Of a DNA stretch of 64,000 nt, positions 1 to 9,015 are shown piece after piece. Source of the stretch: Lachnospiraceae bacterium (lineage in GTDB: Bacteria > Bacillota > Clostridia > Lachnospirales > Lachnospiraceae); the NCBI GenBank assembly GCA_029063085.1, contig JAIDOW010000071.1, positions 46,116 through 110,115 of the forward strand, read 5' to 3'. Below the pieces are notes generated by a model. That model saw only the letters and a program-made list of their open reading frames with translations, did not search any database and had not been told where the DNA came from. Both the position numbers and the translations under genes were made by a program. Positions within the stretch are counted from its first letter, which is position 1, and each line of letters starts with the position of its first letter.

Positions 1-194
1 AAATCAGGATTCCATTTGGGAAGCTGCATGGCAGCTAATATAATCTCCTTTTTCCCTTTGAATTTCCGAAATATAGTACACTCATTGACACCTGCCTGTC
101 TGGCAATATCCTTTGTTGTAGACGCCGAATATCCACGCTCCATAAGCAATTCCATGGCTGCCTCAATGATTTTATTCTGGGTTTCATCTAACAT
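1..194 (-). CDS. TetR-family transcriptional regulator, N-terminal part (cut by window edge)
   Basis: The ORF track misses this gene because it runs off the left edge. Reading the minus strand from ATG at 194 gives MLDETQNKIIEAAMELLMERG, followed by a helix-turn-helix (TTKDIARQAGVNECTIFRKF). This is the classic TetR DNA-binding domain, about 64 residues of which are visible. Such proteins bind DNA as dimers and usually repress a nearby gene until a small ligand binds the C-terminal domain, which is outside the window. A perfect inverted repeat just upstream suggests autoregulation. Ligand and target are unknown. Confidence 0.85.
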   Translation of the reverse strand, partial: MLDETQNKIIEAAMELLMERGYSASTTKDIARQAGVNECTIFRKFKGKKEIILAAMQLPKWNPD

Positions 195-206
195 AACATT
201 CTCCCT

Positions 207-224
207 TGCAAGTGATTACTTGCA
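207..224. promoter_or_regulatory. Perfect inverted repeat, probable TetR operator
   Basis: TGCAAGT-gatt-ACTTGCA is a 7-bp perfect palindrome 12 bp upstream of the TetR start codon. Its size and position fit a TetR-type operator. That this regulator binds it is inference. Confidence 0.55.
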
Positions 225-364
225 TTATAAAAAAGAAAAATGAAGATGTCAAGATGAATTTTTAGTAACAGCACGCAGGCGTTCTCTTGATTTTGCAAAA
301 AATTTTTTATATAATATTCAATATACAATCTTTTAACGAATCATCAAATTTTTACGGATAAACA

Positions 365-410
365 GTGTAAAGTAGATTATGAAAATCTATGAGACGGAAA
401 TTAGTTACAC
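365..410 (+). repeat. 5'-UTR repeat family, copy 1 (divergent)
   Basis: GTGTAAAGTAGATTATGAAAATCTATGAGA followed by AAATTAGTTACAC lies just before the Shine-Dalgarno sequence of the LytTR regulator. The first block recurs inverted at 46415-46446 and in part at 41566-41592. The second block is a degenerate form of the AAATTGGTTACAA core found before six other genes in the window. Confidence 0.6.
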
Positions 411-430
411 TTATACAGAGGGTATGGAAA

Positions 431-1144
431 ATGTTTAAGATAGGAATTTGTGACGATGAGGATATGTTTATTAACGTATTAAAAGAAAATCTGGAACGAT
501 ATGCCAAGGAGACCAATCAGGAGTTTTCTTTTTTTGTCTATCATGACGGCAGTGAGCTTCTGCATGAATATCAGACAGATTTTGACTTGATTTTTATGGA
601 CATCAAGATGGAAAAACTGAATGGTCTGAAGACCGCAGAAGAAATCCGCAGGATGGACAGCACGGTAGGGCTTGTCTTTCTGACCTCCCTAAAGCAATAT
701 GTTTGGAAGGGTTATGAATATAATGCTGTCAATTATCTGTTAAAACCCATAAAATACGGTATCTTAAAAATGGAACTGGACCGCTATTTTGAACGCTATC
801 AGGGCAAGAATGAACCATATATCAGTTTCGCCAATGCTAATGGCAAATATAAGGTTTTATACAAAAACCTGTGTTATGCCGAAACAGATAAACGTAACGT
901 AATGCTGCATTTTGAAGGGCAGAAACAGATTATTTATAAGAGTATGAAAGAAATTTCCACTCTGCTTGAAAAGCAGCCGCAGTTTGCCCGCTGCCATCAA
1001 AGCTTTATGGTAAATCTTTCCTTTGTAAAAGGGATAGAAGGATTAGAGCTTATCCTTACCACAGGCGATCGTCTTCCTATCAGCCAGCCCAAGCGCAAAG
1101 AATTTATGATAAAAATGACGGATTACTGGGGGGATATGCTGTGA
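431..1144 (+). CDS. LytTR-family response regulator (AgrA/VirR type)
   Basis: This is a cytoplasmic two-component response regulator. The receiver domain (about 1-120) shows the acidic pair (CDDED), phospho-acceptor Asp57 (FMDIK), the conserved Thr/Ser (FLTSL) and the Lys of LLKP. The C-terminal half (about 135-237) is a LytTR DNA-binding domain (FARCHQSFMVNL). I start at 431 rather than 389 because AGAGGG lies 8 nt upstream and the protein then begins MFKIGICDDE, as in the family. Its stop overlaps the start of the partner kinase. The ABC exporter downstream is its likely target. Confidence 0.85.
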   Translation: MFKIGICDDEDMFINVLKENLERYAKETNQEFSFFVYHDGSELLHEYQTDFDLIFMDIKMEKLNGLKTAEEIRRMDSTVGLVFLTSLKQYVWKGYEYNAVNYLLKPIKYGILKMELDRYFERYQGKNEPYISFANANGKYKVLYKNLCYAETDKRNVMLHFEGQKQIIYKSMKEISTLLEKQPQFARCHQSFMVNLSFVKGIEGLELILTTGDRLPISQPKRKEFMIKMTDYWGDML

Positions 1145-2442
1145 TGGAACTGATCATTCATGTTCTGGATATATTTGCTGAACTTATTGGATTTATATGT
1201 TCAATTATCATCTTTTTAACACTGTCTGCTTTTATTGAACCTAGAAAGCACTGGATTTTAAAGCTTTTGGCAATTATACTGCTTCGTGAAACTGCAATGT
1301 CTATCATATATTTAAATGACCCTGTAAACATATCCGCTTCTTTTCTTCTTTTTATTGTATATATGATCATTTTCCACAAAGGAAAATGGATTAAAAAGAT
1401 TACATCTGTATTCATTTTTTATCCGATGTGCATTGCGGTAAATTTCCTACAGCAGAATGTTTTTAGCGATTTCTTTTTTGCTGTCAGCGGAGCATCATCG
1501 GATTCCACGAACTGGCCTATAGAAACACTGCTGTTTAGCACAGTACTCTGGTCATGTTCCCATGTCACACGTCTATTATTCTGGATTGGTACACTGCTGT
1601 TTTTACGCAAATACAATTATCTCCTGACCTCTGAAAAAATCAGCAGGCAGACATGGCTGATAGCAGATTCCATGATGGGGATTTCCGTGATTGCCGTGTA
1701 TACCTCCATACTTTTTGTTTCGTACAATAACCTTGTTGTATATCCACTATGCATAGTTACGATCATTGCCGGTTTTGGTGGAATTGCCCTGGTGGCATAT
1801 ATGAGCCGCTCCGAACAGATTGCTATCGAAGCGAGAAGACTACAAATGCAGCATGCCTATTATCTGGAAAAGCTAAAGGATGAGGAACGGGTACGTGCTG
1901 CTTATCACGACATGAAAAATCATCTGCTTATATTAAAACAGCAGGGAAACTCCGCAGAGACTGCACAGACCATAGAAAAATTACAGGCACAGATTATCCA
2001 GTATGAGGATTACATACATACCGGTAACGATATTTTGGATATTATCCTGAAAGAAAAATCCCGGCAGGCGAGAGAAACACAAATTGACTTTTCCGTAGTT
2101 GCAGACTTTACCGGAATCGATTTTATGGAATCACTGGATATCAGCACTATTTTTGGCAACGGTCTGGATAATGCCATCGAGGCAGCCAGTAAATTGTCCA
2201 GGGAGCATCGGGTCGTTCTTTTAAAGGCCGGCAAAGTCCAAAACTTTCTCTCCATTCTCATTGAAAACAACTGCAACGAGGAAAACCGCCCACCAAAAGG
2301 CGGTACTACAAAACAGGATAAATTTTTTCATGGATTTGGTATCATGAATATGCAAAAAGCTGTTGAAAAATACGGTGGTCAGTTAAATGCAAGTTATCTG
2401 AACAGTAAATTTTTTCTTAAAATCCTGATACCGATTCCGTAA
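1144..2442 (+). CDS. GHKL sensor histidine kinase (AgrC-like)
   Basis: A membrane kinase of about 432 aa and partner of the preceding regulator. The N-terminal half is strongly hydrophobic (about six membrane segments). The cytoplasmic half has the phospho-accepting His in YHDMKNHL, the N-box (FGNGLDNAIEAA) and the G-box (GFGIMNMQKAVEKYGG). It is translationally coupled to the regulator through a TGATG overlap. Family members often sense secreted peptides. No peptide pheromone gene is seen beside it, so the signal may be an antimicrobial peptide or come from elsewhere. Confidence 0.85.
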   Translation: MELIIHVLDIFAELIGFICSIIIFLTLSAFIEPRKHWILKLLAIILLRETAMSIIYLNDPVNISASFLLFIVYMIIFHKGKWIKKITSVFIFYPMCIAVNFLQQNVFSDFFFAVSGASSDSTNWPIETLLFSTVLWSCSHVTRLLFWIGTLLFLRKYNYLLTSEKISRQTWLIADSMMGISVIAVYTSILFVSYNNLVVYPLCIVTIIAGFGGIALVAYMSRSEQIAIEARRLQMQHAYYLEKLKDEERVRAAYHDMKNHLLILKQQGNSAETAQTIEKLQAQIIQYEDYIHTGNDILDIILKEKSRQARETQIDFSVVADFTGIDFMESLDISTIFGNGLDNAIEAASKLSREHRVVLLKAGKVQNFLSILIENNCNEENRPPKGGTTKQDKFFHGFGIMNMQKAVEKYGGQLNASYLNSKFFLKILIPIP

Positions 2443-2446
2443 CGAT

Positions 2447-2475
2447 GCATCCACTTTTAAGTGGGTGCTTTTCTT
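2447..2475 (+). terminator. Rho-independent terminator after the LytTR/GHKL pair
   Basis: GCATCCACTT-TT-AAGTGGGTGC (one G-U pair) is followed by a T-rich stretch directly after the kinase stop. It separates the two-component genes from the ABC operon. Confidence 0.75.
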
Positions 2476-2595
2476 ATGCTGTTTTTTCTTTTTTATCTTA
2501 AATTTTGCACTGTGGATATTAGAATCCGCATTTTCTATTGTATATTTCCCCCAATAGAATATGATATGCCTATCACATCAAAAAAAGCCGGCAAA

Positions 2596-2624
2596 CAAAG
2601 TTTGCTTTGCAAAATTGGTTACAA
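2596..2624 (+). repeat. 5'-UTR repeat family, copy 2
   Basis: CAAAGTTTGCTTTGCAAAATTGGTTACAA ends 3 nt before the AGGAGG of the ABC ATPase gene. GCTTTGCAAAATTGGTTACAA matches copies before the permease, AIM24, DUF4230 and M20 genes. Its TTGC/GCAA arms can form a small hairpin next to the ribosome binding site. Confidence 0.75.
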
Positions 2625-2641
2625 GATAGGAGGAAATGATC

Positions 2642-3322
2642 ATGAACATATTAAACGCACTGCATTTAAAAAAATATTATGGCAAAGAGGAAAGCCTGGT
2701 AAAAGCATTAGATGACGTGAATTTGTCTGTGGAAAACGGACAGTTTGCTGCCATCATCGGCACATCAGGCAGCGGGAAATCCACTCTTTTGAATATGCTT
2801 GGAGGCTTGGATATTCCTACATCCGGCAGTATACAGGTAGAAGATAAGAGCATTGAAAAAATGAGTGAAGAACAGCTTACGGTATTCCGCAGGCGGCGAA
2901 TTGGGTTTATCTTCCAGAACTATAACCTGATTCCTTATCTCACCGCATACGAAAATATCGTGCTCCCCGTCCGCTTAGACGGTAAAACCGAGGACAAAGA
3001 TTTTCTTGACCAGATTGTACATTTTTTGGAATTAGACGGCAAACTGCAAAACTATCCAAGCCATCTTTCAGGTGGTCAGCAGCAAAGAGTGGCGATTGCC
3101 CGTGCATTGGTATCAAAGCCTGCCATCATACTGGCGGATGAGCCGACCGGGAACCTTGACAGCCGTACCAGCGATAAGGTAATCGATCTGCTGAAAATGA
3201 CAAGTGAACAATTCAAACAGACGATTGTAATGATCACCCACAACCCTGAAATTGCTGAAAAGGCAGATGTAAGAATCCGTATAGAAGACGGTAAAATCCA
3301 AGCTGTTGCGACAAGGAATTGA
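2642..3322 (+). CDS. ABC transporter ATP-binding protein (MacB/LolD type)
   Basis: A 226-aa ATPase with Walker A (GTSGSGKST), Q-loop (FIFQNYNLI), signature (LSGGQQQR) and Walker B (ILADEPTGNLD). This is the subfamily that drives FtsX-like permeases in peptide export, resistance or lipoprotein handling. Start 2642 is preferred over 2636 because AGGAGG is 8 nt from it and only 2 nt from the upstream ATG. It forms an operon with the following permease, and both genes carry the same repeat before their ribosome binding sites. Confidence 0.9.
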   Translation: MNILNALHLKKYYGKEESLVKALDDVNLSVENGQFAAIIGTSGSGKSTLLNMLGGLDIPTSGSIQVEDKSIEKMSEEQLTVFRRRRIGFIFQNYNLIPYLTAYENIVLPVRLDGKTEDKDFLDQIVHFLELDGKLQNYPSHLSGGQQQRVAIARALVSKPAIILADEPTGNLDSRTSDKVIDLLKMTSEQFKQTIVMITHNPEIAEKADVRIRIEDGKIQAVATRN

Positions 3323-3327
3323 TAAAA

Positions 3328-3352
3328 GTTTGCAAAGCAAAATTGGTTACAA
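3328..3352 (+). repeat. 5'-UTR repeat family, copy 3
   Basis: GTTTGCAAAGCAAAATTGGTTACAA lies between the ATPase stop and the AGAGGAGG of the permease. It is inside an operon, so it cannot simply be a promoter. It is the second copy within 750 bp. Confidence 0.75.
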
Positions 3353-3371
3353 TTAAGAGGAGGTCCAAAAA

Positions 3372-5780
3372 ATGAATCATAAAAAAGTAACTGCGAAAAT
3401 GATTTCGCTGATGTCAAGACAAAGCTTAAAATCAAGCCGTATGCGGAATATCTTTGTAATGGTCACCATTGTACTGGCTTCCGCTCTGCTAATGGCAATC
3501 CTTATGTTTGCCATGGGACAAAAACAGGAAACCAAAAATGAACTGTCCCACAGACAACAGGCCGGATACTATAACCTTACCGCCGAACAGGTAGAAACAC
3601 TGAAAAAAGACGAACGCATTGCCTGCCAGATACAGGTAAAAACAGGCATTCTTTCCGAAATGGAGGGCTTTGATGTCAAACCGTATTATGTGAGTGAGCT
3701 GTCAGATCAAATCCGGATTGGTGAATTGGAGAGCGGCAGACTGCCGGAAGAAGAAAATGAAATCGCAGTACAATCCCAGATGCTTCAGAAGCTTAATATC
3801 TCTCCCGCTGCCGGCAGCAGTGTGACTTTAACCTTCTATGATGGCAGCACAGAAACTTTTATCGTATCCGGCATTTTAAAGGGCAGTGATACTGCAAAGC
3901 AGTTTTCCGTATTTTTTTCCAAAAGCTATGCCGAAAAGGGAAGCCAGCTGAAAAGTATGCCATGGGAAGTTTATACCAAGCTGTATAATGCCACAAATAT
4001 GTATCCAGATACATTTACGGATACTGTATACCTGATTGGTAAAGATGCTGGTATTGAAAGAAAATACATAAACCCGTCAAAAGCATTCATTGACTCCCTT
4101 TCAATCGATACACAGTCTGTAATACTTTGCAGTCTGGTAGGTGCAGTGATCCTGCTTGCCTGTATTCTTGTTATTTACGGCGTATTTTATCTGTCCGTCA
4201 TCGGTCGGATTCATCAGTTCGGGCAGCTCCGGACCATTGGAATGACAAAGAAACAGATGAAAAAATTTGTTTCCCGCGAAGGGCGTATGCTCTTTCTTCG
4301 CTCCGCACCAATAGGAATTGCAATAGGCGGCATTGCCGGATACTGCATGATTCCCAATGGATTTAACATCCTGAACACACTACTGATCATCGCCCTTGTG
4401 TTTATTATTATTTATATCATCACAATGATTTCTGTAAAAAAACCTGCTAAGATAGCCTCAGCTGTTTCACCCATGGAAGCTCTCCGTTATATGCCCCAGT
4501 CCGGCATGAAAAAGGCAGCTAACAAAAAATTCTGCCGCAGGCTGACACCTTTTGATCTGGGCATGATGAACTTTTCAAAGAACCGGAAAAAAGCCGTTAT
4601 TACAATGCTTTCCCTTGCTCTTGGCGGTATCCTTTTCATGACGGCAGCAACCTATATGTCCTCTTTTGATAAGAAGCAGTTTGCAAGACAGGGTGATTTT
4701 ACAAATGCAGAATTTGTAATCACAATTTCAAATGGTGCTATTGAATTAAACGAACACGGTATGAGCGGCATACAAGCCAGCAATCCGATGAATAAAGAAA
4801 TGATGGACCGTATTGCATCCTTAAATGGTGTAAAAGAAATAACAGCATACAAAAACTTAGGTGTAAAATTTGATGCACCCAACCATGATGAATATGGAAC
4901 TGATGATGCAATTGCACTATTAGATAAGGCACAGATTAACGGACTTAGCCAGTATCTGAAAGAGGGAAGTACGAATTATGACCAATTGATAAGCGGGGAT
5001 TATATACTTGCTGCAGGAAGCAGCACCATGGAAGAAATATACGGCTGGCACTTTCAGGCAGGTGATAAGCTGTCTATTCACTATTTTGACGGTGAAAAAA
5101 TGGCAGAAAAAGAATTGACAGTCCTTGGCATTTTAAATGATGACTTCTACCATGCGAATAGCGGATATGAAGGATGGTTCATCATGCCGGATACCGTCGC
5201 TGATACAATGGTATCGTATGAGAGTTTAAATACAAAATTATGCATCTCAACCAAACCGGAACAAGAATCTGCTATCGGTGAAGCATTACAGGAGATGATA
5301 GAGGCAGAACCGGAGCTTACAATGGATACCCTTGCAGAAAGAACCGTTCTTTACGAAGCAAATGCCAACCAACTGCTCGGTGCCATCATCGGTCTTTCGG
5401 CATTCATTATGATGTTCAGCATTTTAAGCATGATGAATACCCTGATCACTAACATCGTTACACGCAAACAGGAGCTTGCAATGTTAGAATCCATCGGTAT
5501 GGGTAAAAGTCAAATCCACAAAATGCTGCTTGGAGAAAGCCTGCTTTTAGTTATAGCGACCATAGGCGTGACAATGACAATCGGTACATTGTGCGGTTAC
5601 AGTTTGAGCCATACACTTTATCAGATAGGAATTCATTATATGATATTTAAGTTCCCGACAGCATTAGCCCTGGCCTATGCGGGAGTTCTGATACTTGTGC
5701 CGCTTCTCATTACTATTGCAGCTATGAAAAGCTTTTCAAAAGAAATCCTTGTAGAAAGATTGCGGGGCATGGAAAACTAA
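3372..5780 (+). CDS. FtsX/MacB-like ABC transporter permease
   Basis: An 802-aa permease with a membrane helix near the N-terminus, a long extracytoplasmic segment, a first FtsX-type block (about 245-370), a second extracytoplasmic segment and a C-terminal FtsX block (about 665-795). This duplicated layout is typical of Firmicute MacB-type permeases linked to bacteriocin immunity or peptide export. AGAGGAGG precedes the start. The ATPase upstream is its motor and the LytTR system its likely regulator. The substrate cannot be told. Its 3' end overlaps the convergent TVP38 gene by 4 bp. Confidence 0.85.
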   Translation: MNHKKVTAKMISLMSRQSLKSSRMRNIFVMVTIVLASALLMAILMFAMGQKQETKNELSHRQQAGYYNLTAEQVETLKKDERIACQIQVKTGILSEMEGFDVKPYYVSELSDQIRIGELESGRLPEEENEIAVQSQMLQKLNISPAAGSSVTLTFYDGSTETFIVSGILKGSDTAKQFSVFFSKSYAEKGSQLKSMPWEVYTKLYNATNMYPDTFTDTVYLIGKDAGIERKYINPSKAFIDSLSIDTQSVILCSLVGAVILLACILVIYGVFYLSVIGRIHQFGQLRTIGMTKKQMKKFVSREGRMLFLRSAPIGIAIGGIAGYCMIPNGFNILNTLLIIALVFIIIYIITMISVKKPAKIASAVSPMEALRYMPQSGMKKAANKKFCRRLTPFDLGMMNFSKNRKKAVITMLSLALGGILFMTAATYMSSFDKKQFARQGDFTNAEFVITISNGAIELNEHGMSGIQASNPMNKEMMDRIASLNGVKEITAYKNLGVKFDAPNHDEYGTDDAIALLDKAQINGLSQYLKEGSTNYDQLISGDYILAAGSSTMEEIYGWHFQAGDKLSIHYFDGEKMAEKELTVLGILNDDFYHANSGYEGWFIMPDTVADTMVSYESLNTKLCISTKPEQESAIGEALQEMIEAEPELTMDTLAERTVLYEANANQLLGAIIGLSAFIMMFSILSMMNTLITNIVTRKQELAMLESIGMGKSQIHKMLLGESLLLVIATIGVTMTIGTLCGYSLSHTLYQIGIHYMIFKFPTALALAYAGVLILVPLLITIAAMKSFSKEILVERLRGMEN

Positions 5781-6475
5781 AATCTGTGCCCTGACCGGCT
5801 TCGGCAGTAGTGAATAATCCTGTCCTTAAAACCGATTCCTACAATCCCTATCAGTCCCGTAATCACAAACACGATTAAAGAAATCACCCAGTCGCCATGC
5901 CGCATGGTTGACCCTATCATGGTAGATGTGATAACAGAAGGAATACGGGCAAGTGTAGAAATCCTGATAAATTTTCCTATCTTCATTTCCGTGATTCCTA
6001 CAATATAGGTAAGCATATCCTTAGGAGTCCCCGGTATAAAGAATAAGATAAAGGTTACCATATCACATTTCCTGCTGTCCTGAAGCCATTTCCAGGATTT
6101 TACTTTTTCTTCATTAAACAATACATATAACAGTTTCTTGCCAAACCGTTTTGACAAGGCAAAAATAATTGCAGATGCAAATATGCATCCCGCCAGACAG
6201 ATTACCATTCCTCCAATGGTTCCATATAAAGCCCCGGAAAGAAGTTCTACCGGTTCCCCAGGAATAAAAGCAATGATCACCTGCAAAATCTGAACCCCCA
6301 AAACAATGAACAGACCCTTGACACCCATCTCTCCTACCCACTGTTGCAGTCTGACCTGACAATCCGGCTCGGACAGCCTGCGGAAATATGGAAATAGCAA
6401 AACAGAGATTCCTGCAACAAGTCCCACAAACAGTATACAATATAATATGATCCGTATACGGGTCTTTTTTTCCAT
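5777..6475 (-). CDS. TVP38/TMEM64 family membrane protein
   Basis: A 232-aa polytopic membrane protein of the TVP38/TMEM64 (SNARE-associated, DedA-like) family. It has an N-terminal helix, the motif IPGEPVELLSGALYG and a second FIPGTPKDMLTYIVG, the two re-entrant G/P-rich segments characteristic of the family. Relatives are implicated in lipid scrambling or envelope homeostasis. Start 6475 is chosen because AAGGAGG sits 8 nt upstream; the track start would place the ribosome binding site inside the gene. It appears monocistronic. Confidence 0.85.
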   Translation of the reverse strand: MEKKTRIRIILYCILFVGLVAGISVLLFPYFRRLSEPDCQVRLQQWVGEMGVKGLFIVLGVQILQVIIAFIPGEPVELLSGALYGTIGGMVICLAGCIFASAIIFALSKRFGKKLLYVLFNEEKVKSWKWLQDSRKCDMVTFILFFIPGTPKDMLTYIVGITEMKIGKFIRISTLARIPSVITSTMIGSTMRHGDWVISLIVFVITGLIGIVGIGFKDRIIHYCRSRSGHRF

Positions 6476-6827
6476 CTGTATATCCTCCTTCATTTGTACC
6501 GGTTATATATACAAAATTCGCAAGATACTTTTCTAATCCCCTATCACAAGTTATTTTGTAATCTTATCATATTCTTTACCGGTCTTTCAAGGCTTATGGA
6601 CACCGAAGCATCTTTTTTAAGTAAAAATTAAGAGACTTTGCATTCTTTTATTTACTATACTATTCTCTATTTTTTATCTATTTTTTATCTATTTTACTCT
6701 TATTCCTCCATTTTCTATCTCAATCATCACATAAACTCAAAAAACTGTTGCTTTTTCTTAAAGATTATAGTAGATTAGCTTTTATCACACTTTAAATGAA
6801 AGAAAAATATACAGCAGGTGAAAGAAA
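6476..6827. other. Intergenic region with AT-rich short tandem repeat
   Basis: A divergent promoter region between the TVP38 gene and the MATE gene. It holds about three tandem copies of an 11-bp unit TCTATTTTTTA (about 6666-6699). No gene, riboswitch fold or strong promoter is recognised. Confidence 0.5.
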
Positions 6828-8231
6828 ATGAAGACAAATAAGACAACTGTTTTTTCCCGCCTGATTGGCGATAAACAATTTTATAAGATGGTACTAGCTG
6901 TCGCCGTGCCCATTATGCTGCAAAATGGAATCACCAATTTTGTAGGACTTCTTGACAATATCATGATCGGCCAGATTGGAACAGAACAGATGTCCGGTGC
7001 TGCCATTGTAAACCAGCTGATCTTTGTGTACAATTTATGCATTTTCGGCGGTGTATCCGGTGCCGGGATCTTTACGGCCCAGTATTTCGGTCAGAAGGAC
7101 ACCGAAGGTGTACGCAATACGTTCCGCTTTAAACTCTGGATGGCACTGGCTCTTACAACAATAACCATTGTGTTATTTTTAACGGCCGGAGAAGCTTTGA
7201 TTCATATGTATCTAAAAGGAGAAGCAAATTCTACCGACGCAGAAGCAACCCTTATGTACGGCAAACATTATCTGTTGATCATGCTTGCAGGGCTGCCTGC
7301 ATTTATGCTTGGACAGGTCTATGCCAGTACCCTCCGGGAATGCGGTGAAACCGTACTTCCAATGAAGGCAGGCATCACTTCCGTCATAGTCAACCTTATA
7401 TTTAATTACCTTTTAATATACGGAAAATTAGGATTTCCTGAACTGGGTGTGCGGGGAGCTGCGATTGCCACCGTGATTTCCCGTTATGTAGAGGTCTTTG
7501 TCATCGTCTTTTGGACACACCGCCATACAGAAAAGAATACGTTTGCAGAAGGACTTTACCGCACCCTGAAGGTTCCCGGTTTTCTTATACAAAAAATTCT
7601 GTTAAAAGGAACTCCCCTTCTTTTAAACGAAACCCTTTGGGCTGCCGGTATGGCAATGCTGACACAATGCTATTCAGTCCGCGGACTGAATGTTGTGGCA
7701 GGGCTTAACATTTCCAACACCATTAACAATGTGTTTAATATTGTATTTATCGCACTGGGGGATTCCGTAGCCATTATCGTAGGACAACTACTTGGTTCCG
7801 GAGATATGAAGAAGGCAAGAGATACTGATAACAAAATGATTGCTTTTTCCGTAGCCTGCTGTAGTGCAGCAGCACTGATCATGCTCATAATGGCTCCTCT
7901 TTTTCCGAGGTTTTATAATACCAATGCAGAAGCAAAAGTCCTGGCAAAGCAGTTCATCATGGTTACTGCTATTTTCATGCCGCAGAATGCTTTTCTGCAC
8001 GCATGTTATTTTACACTGCGCTCCGGCGGTAAGACCATGATAACTTTTCTGTTTGACAGTGTCTTTATCTGGTGTGTCAGTGTAGTGATAGCCTTTACAC
8101 TGAGTCGTTTTACTGTACTTCCGGTTATTGCAATCTATACCCTCGTACAGATCGGGGATATGATAAAATGTCTGGTAGGATTTATTCTGGTAAAAAAGGG
8201 AATCTGGCTGCAAAACATTGTATCACAATAA
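6828..8231 (+). CDS. MATE family efflux transporter
   Basis: A 467-aa membrane protein with twelve predicted helices and two homologous halves, as in MATE cation-coupled multidrug exporters (MLQNGITNFVGLLDNIMIGQIG near the N-terminus; SNTINNVFNIVFIALGDSVAIIVGQLLG in the second half). It is preceded by CAGGTGAAAGAAAATG and followed by a clear terminator, so it is a single-gene unit. Substrate is unknown; family members export cationic drugs and metabolites. Confidence 0.9.
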   Translation: MKTNKTTVFSRLIGDKQFYKMVLAVAVPIMLQNGITNFVGLLDNIMIGQIGTEQMSGAAIVNQLIFVYNLCIFGGVSGAGIFTAQYFGQKDTEGVRNTFRFKLWMALALTTITIVLFLTAGEALIHMYLKGEANSTDAEATLMYGKHYLLIMLAGLPAFMLGQVYASTLRECGETVLPMKAGITSVIVNLIFNYLLIYGKLGFPELGVRGAAIATVISRYVEVFVIVFWTHRHTEKNTFAEGLYRTLKVPGFLIQKILLKGTPLLLNETLWAAGMAMLTQCYSVRGLNVVAGLNISNTINNVFNIVFIALGDSVAIIVGQLLGSGDMKKARDTDNKMIAFSVACCSAAALIMLIMAPLFPRFYNTNAEAKVLAKQFIMVTAIFMPQNAFLHACYFTLRSGGKTMITFLFDSVFIWCVSVVIAFTLSRFTVLPVIAIYTLVQIGDMIKCLVGFILVKKGIWLQNIVSQ

Positions 8232-8251
8232 GGACTCACTAAAGTTTTCAC

Positions 8252-8290
8252 AGGTCATCAACCTTTACCCCGGTTGGTGACCTTTTATAT
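8252..8290 (+). terminator. Rho-independent terminator after MATE gene
   Basis: AGGTCATCAACC-tttacccc-GGTTGGTGACCT (12-bp stem, one wobble pair) is followed by TTTATATATTT. It lies between two convergent genes. Confidence 0.85.
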
Positions 8291-8316
8291 ATTTATTTAC
8301 CTTTTCCGGTAGTGAC

Positions 8317-9015
8317 TTATCCGTTCAGCCCAGTAATACCATCAACCGGCAGGGACAATACAATACCATTCGCCTCACTCTGCATTCCAAACTGCTTTCC
8401 GATAACCTGCATAATCGCACGCTTATCTTCCTTTCTGGCAATGATCAGTATGATTTCCCTCTCCTGCTGTACACTGATTCCCCAGAATTTCATCGCTTCT
8501 TCACTTCCAATCCGTCTGCTGTGGAACACCGTCCCGCCGGAAGCACCCATAGGTCTTGCGGCATCCATAATCTCTTCGCTAAATCCCTGATTTACAATTG
8601 CCATAATCATGCTATATTCACTTTCCATCATTTCCACCTCATCCCTTTCTAAACACATCCTGCTGTTTTCCGGCTGCAATGTCTCCATTAATTTGATCAT
8701 ATAACCGTTACAACCGGACATCGCTATGGTAAATGCGATACCACTGTTCGGCATTCCAAGATGCAGCTTTCTGTGAAGCTTTACAAGCATTTCATCGGCA
8801 AACATTTTCGGCATCATACTCATGAGAATACTCTTTTCCCCTCCATCAAGTCCCAGTGTATTCATTATCTCACTTGATGCCGTACCTTGTGCCCGGAAGT
8901 GATACTGTACCGGAACGCGTCCTTCCTTAAACAAATCTACAGCTTTTTTTTCCAGCTTTGGTGTTGTAATGAGAAACAACATGCGAAAAACCATTTGACT
9001 ATGGTTATTTGTCAT
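8317..9015 (-). CDS. PII-like protein linked to DUF1538 transporter
   Basis: About 232 aa. Both halves resemble the ferredoxin-like PII fold: MVFRMLFLITTPKLEKKAVDLFKEGRVPVQYHF at the N-terminus and EREIILIIARKEDKRAIMQVIGKQFG near the C-terminus. A tandem PII-type signalling protein is therefore likely. The gene overlaps the DUF1538 gene by 11 bp (ATGACAAATAA) with GAGGAGGG 8 nt before its start, so the two are translationally coupled. PII proteins commonly gate membrane transporters in response to nucleotides, and that role is inferred here. The track start lies inside the upstream gene. Confidence 0.7.
   Translation of the reverse strand: MTNNHSQMVFRMLFLITTPKLEKKAVDLFKEGRVPVQYHFRAQGTASSEIMNTLGLDGGEKSILMSMMPKMFADEMLVKLHRKLHLGMPNSGIAFTIAMSGCNGYMIKLMETLQPENSRMCLERDEVEMMESEYSMIMAIVNQGFSEEIMDAARPMGASGGTVFHSRRIGSEEAMKFWGISVQQEREIILIIARKEDKRAIMQVIGKQFGMQSEANGIVLSLPVDGITGLNG

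Noticed and set aside
2461-2715. Plus-strand 84-aa ORF over the ABC gene leader
   Set aside because: It overlaps the terminator, repeat and the start of the ATPase gene in another frame, and has no ribosome binding site or protein-like composition.
6476-6827. Possible riboswitch before the MATE gene
   Set aside because: The leader is AT-rich with a short tandem repeat; none of the conserved riboswitch cores I know is visible.
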